Part shown: piece after piece, positions 43,646 through 54,797 of the stretch
How positions within the stretch are numbered: position 1 is the stretch's first letter
Layout: each line of letters begins with the position of its first letter
From: Planctomycetota bacterium
GTDB lineage: Bacteria > Planctomycetota > Planctomycetia > Pirellulales > Pirellulaceae
Assembly (NCBI GenBank): GCA_026692845.1
Contig: JAPLNM010000049.1
Location: 52,363-116,362, forward strand
Length of the DNA stretch: 64,000 bases
Direction: 5' to 3'
Notes under the pieces: model-generated
The model's input: the letters and a program-made list of their open reading frames with translations, nothing else
The model's database searches: none
What the model was told of the DNA's origin: nothing
Program-made: the position numbers and the translations under genes

Positions 43646-45016
43646 ATGTCTTCCCAGGATCCCTCTGCGCTGAACCCCTCTTCTGGCGACCAACGGCTGT
43701 TCCATGCAGGCTCCATCCATCGGCAGTTCGCCCACGAAATCGTTCGACGTTTGGTCGGCCGTGGCTACGTCGCATACTATGCAGGCGGATGCGTGCGAGA
43801 CGCCCTTTTGAGCATGGTCCCCAAAGACTTCGATGTCGCCACCAACGCCACGCCCGACGAAGTCCGAGAAGTTTTCGGTGCCGATCGCACCCGCGCCGTG
43901 GGCGAAGCCTTCGGCGTGGTGCTCGTCGACGGCCGATTGGCCAAGACCAAATGCCAGGTCGAAGTAGCAACCTTCCGAACCGACGGTTCGTATTCCGATG
44001 GCCGTCGACCCGATTGGGTCGTGTACGCGACGGCCGAACAAGACGCCCAGCGTCGCGATTTTACTATCAACGGCCTGTTCTACGATCCAATCGCACAAAA
44101 AGTCATCGACTACGTCGGAGGTCAAGAGGATCTAGGCAATCGACTGCTTCGCGCCATCGGCGACCCTTACGCACGTATCCGCGAAGACAAACTTCGTATG
44201 CTCCGCGCCATCCGATTCGCATCCCGCTATGCGTTCAAACTCGACCCAGCAACCCGCAAGGCGATCGAGGAATCGGCCTCCGGGATCCAACGCGTCAGCG
44301 GTGAAAGAATCGGTATGGAACTCTCGAAGATCCTCGAACACCCCAATCGACTCTGGGCCTGGTCCGAACTCGATCGATGCGGTTTGCTCGCCTACATCGC
44401 CCCAGAACTCCTGCCGGTCAGTCAATCAGCGCTCTTCTTGGCACTTCCCAATACAACCCTGGAACTGCCTGTCGTCCTGGCCTCGTTGGTACACCCCATG
44501 GGCCAACGATCACCAGAAACGCCAACCGACGACAATTCCCAAAGCGATTCAAAACCGCAATCCGAAGTCCAAGCTTGGCGTATCACGCTCGAGGCAATCC
44601 AGCTCCGCTGGAAACTCCCCAACGCGACGATCGAATCGGCCCGCGTTTGTGTCGAAGCCTCCTGCGCAATGGCCAATCCCCATAGGCTCGATTGGTCCGA
44701 AGTCCAACCCAAACTCCTCCATGGCCGAATCCAGGAGGCATTGCTCCTGGCCCACGGGCTATGCCAACTGCACCACTGGTCGGATTGTGGAATACAACAT
44801 TGCAAAGAACGTCTAGCACAACCGACTCACCTCTGGAATCCAACCCCTTGGATCAAAGGCAGCGACTTAATCCAGGCCGGGCTCAAGCCAGGACCTGCAT
44901 TCGGCAAACTACTATCCCAAGCCAGAGCGATGCAACTCGATGGCGTTTTGACCACTGAGCCCATGGCTCGCGAATGGATGCACGCTCAGATTCGACAGAT
45001 TCACCAAGGGCAATAG
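43646..45016 (+). CDS. CCA-adding enzyme / tRNA nucleotidyltransferase-like protein
   Basis: A protein of 456 residues from the ATG at 43646. The nucleotidyltransferase head has GYVAYYAGGCVRDALL, the catalytic DFDVAT pair near residue 70, and RRDFTINGLFYDP. The neck has IREDKLRMLRAIRFASRYAF and the ERIGMEL motif. Class II enzymes of this group either add CCA to tRNA 3' ends or poly(A) to RNA, and sequence alone cannot separate the two. The C-terminal third is divergent. It is followed after 107 bases by serC. Confidence 0.9.
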   Translation: MSSQDPSALNPSSGDQRLFHAGSIHRQFAHEIVRRLVGRGYVAYYAGGCVRDALLSMVPKDFDVATNATPDEVREVFGADRTRAVGEAFGVVLVDGRLAKTKCQVEVATFRTDGSYSDGRRPDWVVYATAEQDAQRRDFTINGLFYDPIAQKVIDYVGGQEDLGNRLLRAIGDPYARIREDKLRMLRAIRFASRYAFKLDPATRKAIEESASGIQRVSGERIGMELSKILEHPNRLWAWSELDRCGLLAYIAPELLPVSQSALFLALPNTTLELPVVLASLVHPMGQRSPETPTDDNSQSDSKPQSEVQAWRITLEAIQLRWKLPNATIESARVCVEASCAMANPHRLDWSEVQPKLLHGRIQEALLLAHGLCQLHHWSDCGIQHCKERLAQPTHLWNPTPWIKGSDLIQAGLKPGPAFGKLLSQARAMQLDGVLTTEPMAREWMHAQIRQIHQGQ

Positions 45017-45123
45017 TCCTTTCGCTCTGCATGGATTGGTTTAAAATCGTTTTGCAGTTCGGCAACCAGCAGTTCGGCAATCGATCGTTGAATATTTGAA
45101 CTTGGCCCTGGAATCTTTGCATC

Positions 45124-46218
45124 ATGACTGAGAACCGCTTGTACAACTTCTCGGCAGGACCAGCCGTCTTGCCCGTGAGCGTCTTGGAAACCATTCGAGA
45201 TCAGATGCTCTGTCTGCCCGGCTGCGGTGCATCGATCCTCGAGATCTCCCATCGCAGCAAACAGTTCCTTGCCATTCAGGAGCAAACCAAGCAGCGGTTG
45301 ATCCGATTGCTGAAAATCCCTCAAACCCATGAAGTCCTTTTTCTTCAGGGTGGGGCTCGCTTGCAGTTTTCCATGGTGCCGATGAACCTACTGCGTGGCT
45401 CGAACGCGCCAGCTCAGTACGTCGTGACTGGAACCTGGGGAAAGTATGCCCTGGGCGAAGCCAAGAAAGAGGGGGCTGTCGAGGTCCTCTATGATGGAGC
45501 CGACCACGGTTACTCGAAGCTTCCGAAACTCCAGGAACTCCACGTATCTCCCGATGCAGCCTATCTGCACCTGACGAGCAATGAGACGATCCAAGGCATT
45601 CAGTTCCAAAGCGATTGGCAGGTCCCGTGTCCGTTGGTCGTCGACTGTTCGTCCGACTTTTTGTACCGACCGATCGACATCTCCAAGTATGGGATCGTCT
45701 ATGCCTGTGCACAGAAAAATGCGGGGCCTGCGGGTCTGACCGTCGTGATCATCCGCAAGGATTTGCTCGAACGCTCCAGCCAGAGCTTGCCCGGATACTT
45801 AAACTATCGGAATCACGCTCAGGAAGACTCGATGTGGAACACCCCGCCAACGTTTGCAATCTACGTCATGGGGCTCGTCGCCCAATGGCTCGAGGAAAGC
45901 GTTGGCGGACTCGATGCGATGTACCGTTGGAATCAGGACAAAGCCAAGTTGCTCTACGATGCGATGGATCGCCATCCGGGGATGTACCAAGGCCATGCGA
46001 AGCTCGAAGACCGTTCGCTGATGAATGCGACATTTAAGCTTCCCTCCGAAGAACTCGAAACCGCTTTTCTGTCCGAGGCCAAAAAACTAGGCTTGGACTC
46101 CCTGAAGGGTCACCGCAGCGTAGGTGGCATTCGAGCCAGCATCTACAACGCTATGCCGATCCAGGGGGTCAAACTCCTCGTTCAACTCATGGACCTATTC
46201 GCAACAAAACACGCTTGA
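45124..46218 (+). CDS. serC: Phosphoserine aminotransferase
   Basis: A protein of 364 residues, full length. It shows YNFSAGPAVLP at the N-terminus, EISHRSKQF, the GGARLQFSMVPMNLL segment, the PLP lysine in CAQKNAGPAG near residue 198, and the end GGIRASIYNAMP. It converts 3-phosphohydroxypyruvate with glutamate to phosphoserine, the second step of serine synthesis, in the cytoplasm. It is followed after 26 bases by serA, and the pair forms a serine operon. Confidence 0.97.
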   Translation: MTENRLYNFSAGPAVLPVSVLETIRDQMLCLPGCGASILEISHRSKQFLAIQEQTKQRLIRLLKIPQTHEVLFLQGGARLQFSMVPMNLLRGSNAPAQYVVTGTWGKYALGEAKKEGAVEVLYDGADHGYSKLPKLQELHVSPDAAYLHLTSNETIQGIQFQSDWQVPCPLVVDCSSDFLYRPIDISKYGIVYACAQKNAGPAGLTVVIIRKDLLERSSQSLPGYLNYRNHAQEDSMWNTPPTFAIYVMGLVAQWLEESVGGLDAMYRWNQDKAKLLYDAMDRHPGMYQGHAKLEDRSLMNATFKLPSEELETAFLSEAKKLGLDSLKGHRSVGGIRASIYNAMPIQGVKLLVQLMDLFATKHA

Positions 46219-46244
46219 ACCCAAGACCATAGATCGAAGACGTT

Positions 46245-47873
46245 ATGAAGACCCGCATTTTAGTATTGGATCCGATCGCTCCTGAAGGCCTCGAATTGCT
46301 GCGTAGCGATTCGAATTTCGAATACCAAGAAATCCATGGACTCAAAGGCCAAGAGCTCAAAGAATCCTTGGCCCTATTCGACGGTGCGATTGTTCGAAGC
46401 GGTGTGAAAATCACCGCCGAGTCGCTCGAAGGCAACCGCAAGCTCAAAGCGATCGTGCGAGCCGGAGTAGGAACGGATAACATCGATAAAAATGCGGCGA
46501 CCCGCCAAGGGATCGTCGTGATGAACACACCAGCAGGCAATACCCTGAGCACTGCCGAACATGCCTTTGCTCTCATGCTGGCCCTCTCCCGGTCCATCGC
46601 ACCGGCCTACCAATCCCTATGCAGCGGCAAATGGGATCGCAAATTGTTCATGGGTGCCCAATTGGCCGACAAAACCCTAGGCGTCATCGGCTTCGGACGC
46701 ATCGGTCGCGAGGTGGCAATCCGAGGCCAAGCGTTCGGAATGCGCGTCATCGCCTTCGATCCGTTCCTGTCCGATGAGCAAGCCGCCAAACTGCGTATAG
46801 AAAAAGTTCAGACCATCGCCGAAATGTTGCCCAAGCTCGATTATCTGACCGTCCACACACCCCTGACGGAGGAAACCAAGTACCTCATCGGGATGAAGCA
46901 ATTGGAGATGCTCAAACCCGGGGTGCGTCTAGTCAACTGCGCCCGAGGAGGAATCTACGAAGAAGCTGCCCTGGTCGAAGGGCTCAAACGAGGGATCATC
47001 GCAGGGGTCGCCTTGGACGTCTTCGAAGAAGAACCTTGCACCAACAGCCCCCTGTTCGGAATGCCTGGCGTCGTTTGCACCCCACACCTCGGTGCTAGCA
47101 CCGAAGAAGCCCAGACCCAAGTCGCGATCGAAGGAATTCAACTCCTGTTGAACTTCTTCAATACCGGCGAGATTCGCCATGCAGTCAACGTCGCGTCGCT
47201 CGATCCGAAAATGCTAGAAGGCTTACGTGGATACCTCGACGCAACTTACCGTTTGGGATTGCTCATGGCCCAATGGCACAGCGGCACAGTCAGCGCCTGT
47301 GAGTTGCACTACCGAGGCGAGGTCGCCGATAAAGACACCAAACTCTTGACCTCGGCCTTCTGCGCTGGACTCTTGCAACGCGCTATGGCCGATGACGTCA
47401 ATATCATCAACGCAGAACTGCTCTTCAAGGAACGGGGCATCGATCTGATCGAGAACCGAAACCGGGATTTAGGAGCCTTTAGCTCCTCGGTCACCGCAGA
47501 GGTCCTCGGCGGCGAGCAGACCGTGCGGGCAGGAGTAACCGTTTTTGGCAACAGCATGCCCAGACTCGTCTCGATCGATGATTACCGCATGGAAGCTTAC
47601 CTCGATGGGCACATGCTTTTCTTTACCCACGATGACATGCCAGGGATTATCGGCAAAGTCGGGAACGTTTTTGGAAAGCATGGAGTCAACATCGGACAAA
47701 TGTCGGTTGGCCGAGTCCAACAACAGCAAGGAGGACTTGCCATCGGTGTTCTGAACTTGGACTCAAGGCCTCCGCAGGTCGCTCTAGAGGAACTCGGCGC
47801 AATCGATGGGATCAAGAAAGTCCAGTGGATCGAATTGCCCGCAGCCGGTGTATTGCCACCTTGGCTCGCCTAG
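46245..47873 (+). CDS. serA: D-3-phosphoglycerate dehydrogenase
   Basis: A protein of 542 residues. The NAD domain has GVIGFGRIGREVA near residue 148, the VRAGVGTDNID substrate loop and the catalytic histidine in TPHLGAST near residue 283. An allosteric substrate-binding domain and a C-terminal ACT domain (DMPGIIGKVGNVFG, then INIGQM-like) make it the long form, likely inhibited by serine. It oxidises 3-phosphoglycerate, the first committed step of serine synthesis. It is co-transcribed with serC. Confidence 0.97.
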   Translation: MKTRILVLDPIAPEGLELLRSDSNFEYQEIHGLKGQELKESLALFDGAIVRSGVKITAESLEGNRKLKAIVRAGVGTDNIDKNAATRQGIVVMNTPAGNTLSTAEHAFALMLALSRSIAPAYQSLCSGKWDRKLFMGAQLADKTLGVIGFGRIGREVAIRGQAFGMRVIAFDPFLSDEQAAKLRIEKVQTIAEMLPKLDYLTVHTPLTEETKYLIGMKQLEMLKPGVRLVNCARGGIYEEAALVEGLKRGIIAGVALDVFEEEPCTNSPLFGMPGVVCTPHLGASTEEAQTQVAIEGIQLLLNFFNTGEIRHAVNVASLDPKMLEGLRGYLDATYRLGLLMAQWHSGTVSACELHYRGEVADKDTKLLTSAFCAGLLQRAMADDVNIINAELLFKERGIDLIENRNRDLGAFSSSVTAEVLGGEQTVRAGVTVFGNSMPRLVSIDDYRMEAYLDGHMLFFTHDDMPGIIGKVGNVFGKHGVNIGQMSVGRVQQQQGGLAIGVLNLDSRPPQVALEELGAIDGIKKVQWIELPAAGVLPPWLA

Positions 47874-47902
47874 CTTCAACTGCGAATGGAAAACTGCGAG
47901 CC

Positions 47903-48412
47903 TTACAACTCAAAACTCTGGGGCTTCGATTCGCTTTTCTTAAGCGCCTGATCCCGAAGCTTGATCGCGCGGGTCAAGACCCGGTCGAGCGATTGGGCAA
48001 ATTCAGACCGATCGCGAGCCCCGTAAGGCTTCGGGCCGCCGGTGAGCTCCACGCCAGCACTGCGTGCCGAATCGAGAAAATCACGCGATGCCAAGCGAGG
48101 CCCAATGTTGCGATCGTCGTAAACCTCGCCCCGGGGATCCAAGACAAACACCTCTTTGGCAACCAATTGCGCAGCGAGCGGAATGTCGGCAGTGATCGCT
48201 ATATCACCAGCCCGGGAATGCTCGACGATGTATTGGTCGGCGACATTCGCGCCGTCTCGCACCGTTACTCCACGGATCAGCCGGCTCGATGGCGGAAGCC
48301 AAATCGATTGGTTGGCCACGAGTGTCACCTCGATTTCCAAACGCTTCGAAGCGCGAAAGACAAGCTCTTTGGCTTCGCGTGGAGCCGCATCGGCATCGAT
48401 CCAGATTTTCAT
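47903..48412 (-). CDS. YaiI/YqxD family (DUF188) protein
   Basis: A protein of 169 residues from the ATG at 48410-48412 (MKIWIDADAAPREAKELV). The family signatures are IDADAAP, VTVRDGANVADQYI, ITADIPLA and PRG-EVYD. The fold is PIN-like and may be a nuclease, but the cellular role is unsettled. It is convergent with serA, 29 bases apart. An upstream copy of the CTCGTACTCAG-type repeat lies at 48482-48522. Confidence 0.9.
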   Translation of the reverse strand: MKIWIDADAAPREAKELVFRASKRLEIEVTLVANQSIWLPPSSRLIRGVTVRDGANVADQYIVEHSRAGDIAITADIPLAAQLVAKEVFVLDPRGEVYDDRNIGPRLASRDFLDSARSAGVELTGGPKPYGARDRSEFAQSLDRVLTRAIKLRDQALKKSESKPQSFEL

Positions 48413-48481
48413 GGGCGGTAGAAAGAACCGTTCTTCGGAAATTTTAGTGGCTGGTATGGATTCGTTCCAAGTTTGCAATGC

Positions 48482-48522
48482 CATGCTCGTGCTCAGTGAA
48501 ACGGTGCTCGCGCTCGTAATCG
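48482..48522. repeat. CTCGTACTCAG-type degenerate repeat, copy 2
   Basis: The block reads CTCGTGCTCAGTGAAACGG then TGCTCGCGCTCG, similar to 16845-16898. The minus strand would code an EHEH/REHRFT peptide. It is likely a remnant of the same dispersed element. Confidence 0.6.
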
Positions 48523-48588
48523 AAAGCGGCTTGAAAGAATCGTATTTTAATTCAACACACGACCTTCCTCTCCATGCAACGAAGCAAT

Positions 48589-48620
48589 AAAAAGAGCTCG
48601 GCAACTGCCGAGCTCTTTTT
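48589..48620. terminator. Bidirectional terminator after groEL
   Basis: A perfect 15-bp inverted repeat (AAAAAGAGCTCGGCA, 48589-48603, with its complement 48606-48620) forms a GC-rich stem flanked by an A-run and a T-run, so it works on both strands. It lies 39 bases after the groEL stop. Confidence 0.93.
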
Positions 48621-48658
48621 TATTGGATCAACGATCGTGTCCGTAAAGCAACCGTCGC

Positions 48659-50428
<1,770 letters not shown>

Positions 50429-50743
50429 TTAACCCAAGACCGCAAGGACTTCGGATTCGTTCATGAGTAAATATTCTTCGCCGTCGACTTCGATCGACTC
50501 GCCAGCATAACTGGTAAACAGAACGTGATCGCCTACTTTGACTTGCAACTGCGATCGACTCCCGTTTTCCATAACGCGACCGTCACCGACGCTGATGATC
50601 TTGCCCCGAGTCGGTCGATCCTTAGCACTGTCAGGCAGGTAAATACCGCCTACAGTTTTCTCCTGCGATTCTTGACGCTGAACCACGATTCGGTCCCCCA
50701 GCGGAACCAACTTGACCTTGCTCTTCTCTTTAGACGCAGCCAT
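50429..50743 (-). CDS. groES: Co-chaperonin GroES (10 kDa)
   Basis: A protein of 104 residues. It shows VPLGDRIVVQR, the mobile loop and roof region TVGGIYLPDSAKDRPTRG, and VKVGDHVLFTSYAG-x-E, all typical. It caps the GroEL ring. It is first in the groES-groEL operon. A half-site CTAACACTC at 50746-50754 recalls CIRCE but has no partner half-site. Confidence 0.97.
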   Translation of the reverse strand: MAASKEKSKVKLVPLGDRIVVQRQESQEKTVGGIYLPDSAKDRPTRGKIISVGDGRVMENGSRSQLQVKVGDHVLFTSYAGESIEVDGEEYLLMNESEVLAVLG

Positions 50744-50823
50744 CTACTAACACTCCGTGGACTAAACATACGACGGTTGGAATACGCCAAAAAGGCATAC
50801 AAGAACGGTTTTGTAAGCTAGAG

Positions 50824-50839
50824 AGCAACTTGCGTGCCA
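50824..50839 (-). promoter_or_regulatory. Sigma-54 type promoter of groES-groEL
   Basis: Minus strand reads TGGCACGCAAGTTGCT: -24 TGGCACG, -12 TTGCT, GG and GC ten bases apart, a full match to the published consensus TGGCACG-N4-TTGCW. Transcription would start near 50812, about 70 bases before groES. Confidence 0.7.
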
Positions 50840-51023
50840 GGAAGCGACGGAACGCTTTTTCCGGGTTGAAAATCAGCCCTTAGGCTACTTTTGCCCATTG
50901 TTTTGTTCGGCCCCTAATGCAAAATACTCCCGTGCATGTTGCTTGACAGCCAAAATACGTGCCGGTTTCTTTTCTCTGGTTTCTTTCATCTGGTCTTGTT
51001 GACTCGCCAAAAGGGTTGCGCGT

Positions 51024-51866
51024 ATGCCGTTGCGTGTGAATTGCCAATGCGGGGTGGCTCTGAATGTTCCCGATACCATGGCCGGCAAGCAGGTCAAATG
51101 CCCAAAGTGCCAAAAGGTCATCCCCGTTGGAGCACCCGGCGCCCAAACCCCGGCCGACAAAGCTCCGGCCGTCAAAACTCCTGCCCCTAAACCGCCCGCC
51201 GCGAAACCTACCCCCGCAACCGGACAAGACGCCATGTCCATGCTCCTGGACTCCGCAGGCCTGAAAAAACGCGAAGGCACCTTCTGCCCCGCGTGCGACC
51301 GTACCCTGCCTACCGGCTCGGCAATCTGCGTCGGTTGCGGCTTCAACCTAGAAGCAGGCAGCAAAATCGAAGGTTTCGAGGTCGAAACCAAAGAGTTCGG
51401 CAACAAACGACTCGCCGAAGCCGCCGACATGATGGCCCGCGAATCCGAAACCGAAAAAAGACTCCTCAAGTCCGGGATGCCCTGGTGGATGATGCTCGCA
51501 ATCATCCTCGGTGTGCTGTTCATGATGTCGGCAATCCTACTGAGAATGGACGTCAATACATCAGGCAAAACTTCTACAGTGCCGCTGATCGCCAAATTCC
51601 AGTCGGCTTCCTTCGGACCTGTGATCGCCTTCTCCATCGGCGGCGCTGCTTGCCTGGTCGGGCTTTTTGCCCTTCTTGCTATCCAAGCCACCGCGTTCAA
51701 AGAGTCGATCAAGCAAGGTTTGCTATGCTCTCTGACGGTCTTCTACGTCTTCTACTACATGTTTTCACGGATGAAGGCCCGCAAACTCGGCTCGACCGTC
51801 CTGATCTTCTGGATCGCCGCGATCCTCGCAGGCATTTGCCTTGGCTACTCGCTCCCGAAAATCTAA
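51024..51866 (+). CDS. Zinc-ribbon membrane protein
   Basis: A protein of 280 residues. The start ATG 51024 has AGGG 8 bases upstream. An N-terminal zinc ribbon CQCG with CPKC (residues 7-30) is followed by a Lys/Pro/Ala linker, then a second ribbon CPAC with CVGCG (near 90-115). Four hydrophobic segments span residues 155-280 (WMMLAIILGVLFMMSAILL is the first). Such proteins are common in planctomycetes and may sense envelope or metal state, but no function is assigned. It diverges from groES. Confidence 0.8.
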   Translation: MPLRVNCQCGVALNVPDTMAGKQVKCPKCQKVIPVGAPGAQTPADKAPAVKTPAPKPPAAKPTPATGQDAMSMLLDSAGLKKREGTFCPACDRTLPTGSAICVGCGFNLEAGSKIEGFEVETKEFGNKRLAEAADMMARESETEKRLLKSGMPWWMMLAIILGVLFMMSAILLRMDVNTSGKTSTVPLIAKFQSASFGPVIAFSIGGAACLVGLFALLAIQATAFKESIKQGLLCSLTVFYVFYYMFSRMKARKLGSTVLIFWIAAILAGICLGYSLPKI

Positions 51867-52076
51867 GCCCCCCAGGCTCCGGTCCAAATCGTTCCCCTCC
51901 AAATCGCCCGCAACTTGGCGATTTCTAGGAACCTAACACCAAAAAAACCATCAAAAAACCATAGCCCAAATCTCCGAAAATCAATTGATCGGATCCGGGG
52001 CTTGGTTTACTCTTATCGCTTTCCCCAAGAGTCCTTTAGGCCCTTTTCCTCTTTTTGTTTTAACGAAGGTTGCTCG

Positions 52077-52436
52077 ATGGCCACTTACCGGCGTATCAAT
52101 GTGATGGACAATGGTGGCGTTCACGTGGTCCACTTCGTGGATAAAAAAATCGTGGACTCCGGAACCATCGAACAACTCGGTGACGAACTGACCGGATTGG
52201 TCCTCAACGAGAAGAAAAACATGCTCCTGCTGAACTTCGACTCCGTCGAGTTCATGTCCAGCGCTGCGCTGAACAAACTGATCTCCCTAAACAAAAAAGT
52301 CAAAGACGCCGCAGGCCAACTCAAACTCTGTTGCCTACGCCCCGAAATCGCTGAAGTCTTTAAAATCACCCGACTCGATCGCGTGTTCGACCTCCGCAAA
52401 GACGAAGCAAGCGGGTTGGCAGCCTTCAAGCTCTAG
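52077..52436 (+). CDS. STAS domain protein (anti-sigma factor antagonist-like)
   Basis: A protein of 119 residues from ATG 52077, preceded by GAAGG. It is a full STAS domain: MLLLNFDSVEFMSSAAL contains the conserved serine that is phosphorylated in RsbV/SpoIIAA (here in MSSAAL). It is followed after 31 bases by a HATPase of the RsbW type. The pair would form a partner-switch module in which the kinase phosphorylates the antagonist and frees or binds a target. No cognate sigma factor or phosphatase is adjacent. Confidence 0.9.
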   Translation: MATYRRINVMDNGGVHVVHFVDKKIVDSGTIEQLGDELTGLVLNEKKNMLLLNFDSVEFMSSAALNKLISLNKKVKDAAGQLKLCCLRPEIAEVFKITRLDRVFDLRKDEASGLAAFKL

Positions 52437-52467
52437 GTGTGGACCCTACCCCCCCGGACCATTGCTG

Positions 52468-52908
52468 ATGAATATCCCTCCGCCAATGTGGAAATGCGAT
52501 AAAATCATCCCCAGTGAATTGGATGCTGGGCATGCATCGATCGACGAATTGATGAACGCCCTAGATTCGGCCGGCTGGCAAGGGCGAGATGTTTTCCATA
52601 TCCAAATGGCGATCGAAGAAGCCGTCGTCAACGCAATCGAACACGGCAACAAAAAAAACCCATCCAAAGAAGTACACGTCGTCTTTCTCGTCGACCAAGA
52701 TTCAGCCGAAATGACCGTCACCGACCAAGGGGATGGGTTCGATCACCATAACGTTGCCGACCCAACCGAAGAAGAACGTGTCGATCAACCCCGTGGTCGT
52801 GGTGTGCTGCTCATCCGGGAACTCATGAACGAAGCAAAGTACAACACCAAAGGAAACAGCGTCTGGATGCGAAAGGTTCGATCCAAGGACGAACCTGACG
52901 AAGGCTAA
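52468..52908 (+). CDS. RsbW-like serine kinase / HATPase domain protein
   Basis: A protein of 146 residues; ATG 52468 is preferred over a TTG two codons upstream. The GHKL ATP-binding motifs are present: N-box EEAVVNAIEHGNK, G1 DQGDGFD and G2 RGRGVLLIRELMNE. It is single-domain and lacks a histidine-kinase dimerisation domain, which fits an anti-sigma-type serine kinase. It forms a two-gene unit with the STAS protein. Its target may be elsewhere in the genome. Confidence 0.9.
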   Translation: MNIPPPMWKCDKIIPSELDAGHASIDELMNALDSAGWQGRDVFHIQMAIEEAVVNAIEHGNKKNPSKEVHVVFLVDQDSAEMTVTDQGDGFDHHNVADPTEEERVDQPRGRGVLLIRELMNEAKYNTKGNSVWMRKVRSKDEPDEG

Positions 52909-52943
52909 TCCCTGATTGGCCTCTTCCTAAAACATCGAGAATC

Positions 52944-53984
52944 TTAGTCGATCTCCGAACGGTCGGATCTGGCACGTGTTCCTAATGCTTGCCAAATCTG
53001 CACATCGATGTTGTTGTTGATCGACTGCACGCTGCCGTCCATCAGACAAGAGTTGACCAATCCGCCGTGCCACGAGCGCGAGGTAAGCACCGCATAGGAC
53101 GGACGTGCCGTGCTTTGTCCTTCAGCCTGCGAGTTGTAGTCGATGTTGTAGCGCACGCCATTAAACATGTAGGGAACCACGGTATTGGGTCCCAACGTCA
53201 CCGTGAATCCACTGTGATGTGCATGACCGTTGGTCCATTCGCAATGCCCGGTCCCTGTGCCATCAGGAAAAATCCGATCCTTGCGACCCGAATCGGCAAT
53301 CGCAGCCACCTCGGCTATTGTCGTCGGCATAGCGGTCGTCGTGGGACCAGCATTGCGAGTATAAGCCTGCCAAGCATGCACTTCGCTTGCCCAAAGAGTG
53401 CGACTGAGTCCATCGGTGATCGATGCGAGTCTCAACGTCGAATTCGCATGAGTCACCCCATCGCCACCGATATTGGTGTTTGGATCATAAACAAACCAAG
53501 TTCCCAAATTGAATCCATAGGTCGTCGGGTAAAGAAACATGTTCGATGTGCTCCCCGTGGCAGCCGTGTCGCGAGGAATATCCCCGCGAGGGTCCGAAGG
53601 GCAAACATACGTCGAGACTCGGTAGTAATTGAGAATCGAATAGCTACTCCAGTTGACGCTCAAATCAACTTGGTTGGCCAAGTTATTTTGCTCCATATAA
53701 GGAAAAAGCCGACCGTGGATACTCCAAGATGCGTTGGTCGCAATCCTAGGGTTGATGCACGCACTAGGCGGAATCCGCTTGATGGCCGCCTCGTAATTCA
53801 TCATCGCCAAGCCGATCTGCTTGAGATTGTTCGAGCAAGACATCCGCCGGGACGCTTCCCGAGCGGCTTGGACCGCCGGCAATAGCAACCCGACCAACAC
53901 CCCGATGATGGCGATTACCACCAAAAGCTCGACGAGCGTAAAACCCTTACGGCATAAGCCATTTCGGAATGTCAGATCATTCAT
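52944..53984 (-). CDS. DUF1559 family pseudopilin-like protein
   Basis: A protein of 346 residues. A short leader ends with [19 protein letters not shown], a class III (type IV prepilin) signal to be cleaved before F and N-methylated. [13 protein letters not shown] follows, and the C-terminus has the H-x9-DG signature ([12 protein letters not shown]). Planctomycetes encode dozens of these; they probably form pilus-like fibres or are secretion-related. This one is a stand-alone unit. Confidence 0.93.
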   Translation of the reverse strand: MNDLTFRNGLCRKGFTLVELLVVIAIIGVLVGLLLPAVQAAREASRRMSCSNNLKQIGLAMMNYEAAIKRIPPSACINPRIATNASWSIHGRLFPYMEQNNLANQVDLSVNWSSYSILNYYRVSTYVCPSDPRGDIPRDTAATGSTSNMFLYPTTYGFNLGTWFVYDPNTNIGGDGVTHANSTLRLASITDGLSRTLWASEVHAWQAYTRNAGPTTTAMPTTIAEVAAIADSGRKDRIFPDGTGTGHCEWTNGHAHHSGFTVTLGPNTVVPYMFNGVRYNIDYNSQAEGQSTARPSYAVLTSRSWHGGLVNSCLMDGSVQSINNNIDVQIWQALGTRARSDRSEID

Positions 53985-54160
53985 TGGATTTCAAATCCAC
54001 CCCAGGAGTATCCAAGCACCGCTCAAGGTTTCTAAAGACCCGAGTCGACTTCCCCTAAGTCTGATCCGTTGCCCTTGGCTGGCAACCTCTGGGACAAAAC
54101 TTGACCCCTCGACCAAGAACCACGGTCGGGATTTGTCCAAAATTACCCTCCGCGAACCAT

Positions 54161-54658
54161 TCAGCCGTCGCGCGGATCGAGCAAATCCCCTTCGTGCAAA
54201 AGGCGAATGCCTTTTTGCGCCAACGTCTCGAGTGCCGCCTCGGTGTTGTCGACCGAAATGGCGATGGCCGGACCACCCGAAAGGATGCCCAAAAGCGGAA
54301 AAGCCCTGACAATGTTGATCTCGGCTTGTAACAACGCCATGCAGATCGCTTCGAACGGTTGACCCGATTCAGGCAACTCCACCCCAATACAATCGCTCTC
54401 GAATACCGACAATCCCGCTCGCTCAAACGTCTCGCGTCCGGTCTCAGGATTGAGCAACACGAATCGAACCAACGCGCAGTCCGAGGAGTCATTGATCGAA
54501 AAACCCAGGATGCGATTCCCGGATATTTCCAGCCTTCGGACGACATCCAAAAGTTGTCCAACTCGATTCTCTAAAAAGACGGTGAACTGACGAAGCGTCG
54601 GGTAGTCGCGCCCTCGCATCGTCTGGTACGTAGGTCCTGAACCCTCTGAACTGCTCAT
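54161..54658 (-). CDS. ACT-domain protein
   Basis: A protein of 165 residues from the ATG at 54656-54658, with GAGGGAT 5 bases upstream. The sequence has an ACT-like start (RQFTVFLENRVGQLLDVVRRLE) and a second ACT-like repeat (GVELPESGQPFEAICMALLQAEINIV). ACT domains bind amino acids and regulate enzymes or transport; no partner domain is fused here. It stands alone, 139 bases after the nitrilase stop on the same strand. Confidence 0.8.
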   Translation of the reverse strand: MSSSEGSGPTYQTMRGRDYPTLRQFTVFLENRVGQLLDVVRRLEISGNRILGFSINDSSDCALVRFVLLNPETGRETFERAGLSVFESDCIGVELPESGQPFEAICMALLQAEINIVRAFPLLGILSGGPAIAISVDNTEAALETLAQKGIRLLHEGDLLDPRDG

Positions 54659-54797
54659 GCAGATCCCTCTTCTAAAAAGCCTAAATCCGCCAACCACCCA
54701 GAACACCTATAACGATATAACAACCAAGGCGAAAAGTCACGGATACTAGAAGAATATCCTCAATCGATCCCCTTGGTAACGATTGCCGACGGCAATC

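Noticed and set aside
50744..50775. CIRCE element before groES
   Set aside because: Only one half-site (CTAACACTC) is present; the partner GAGTG half at the required spacing is missing.
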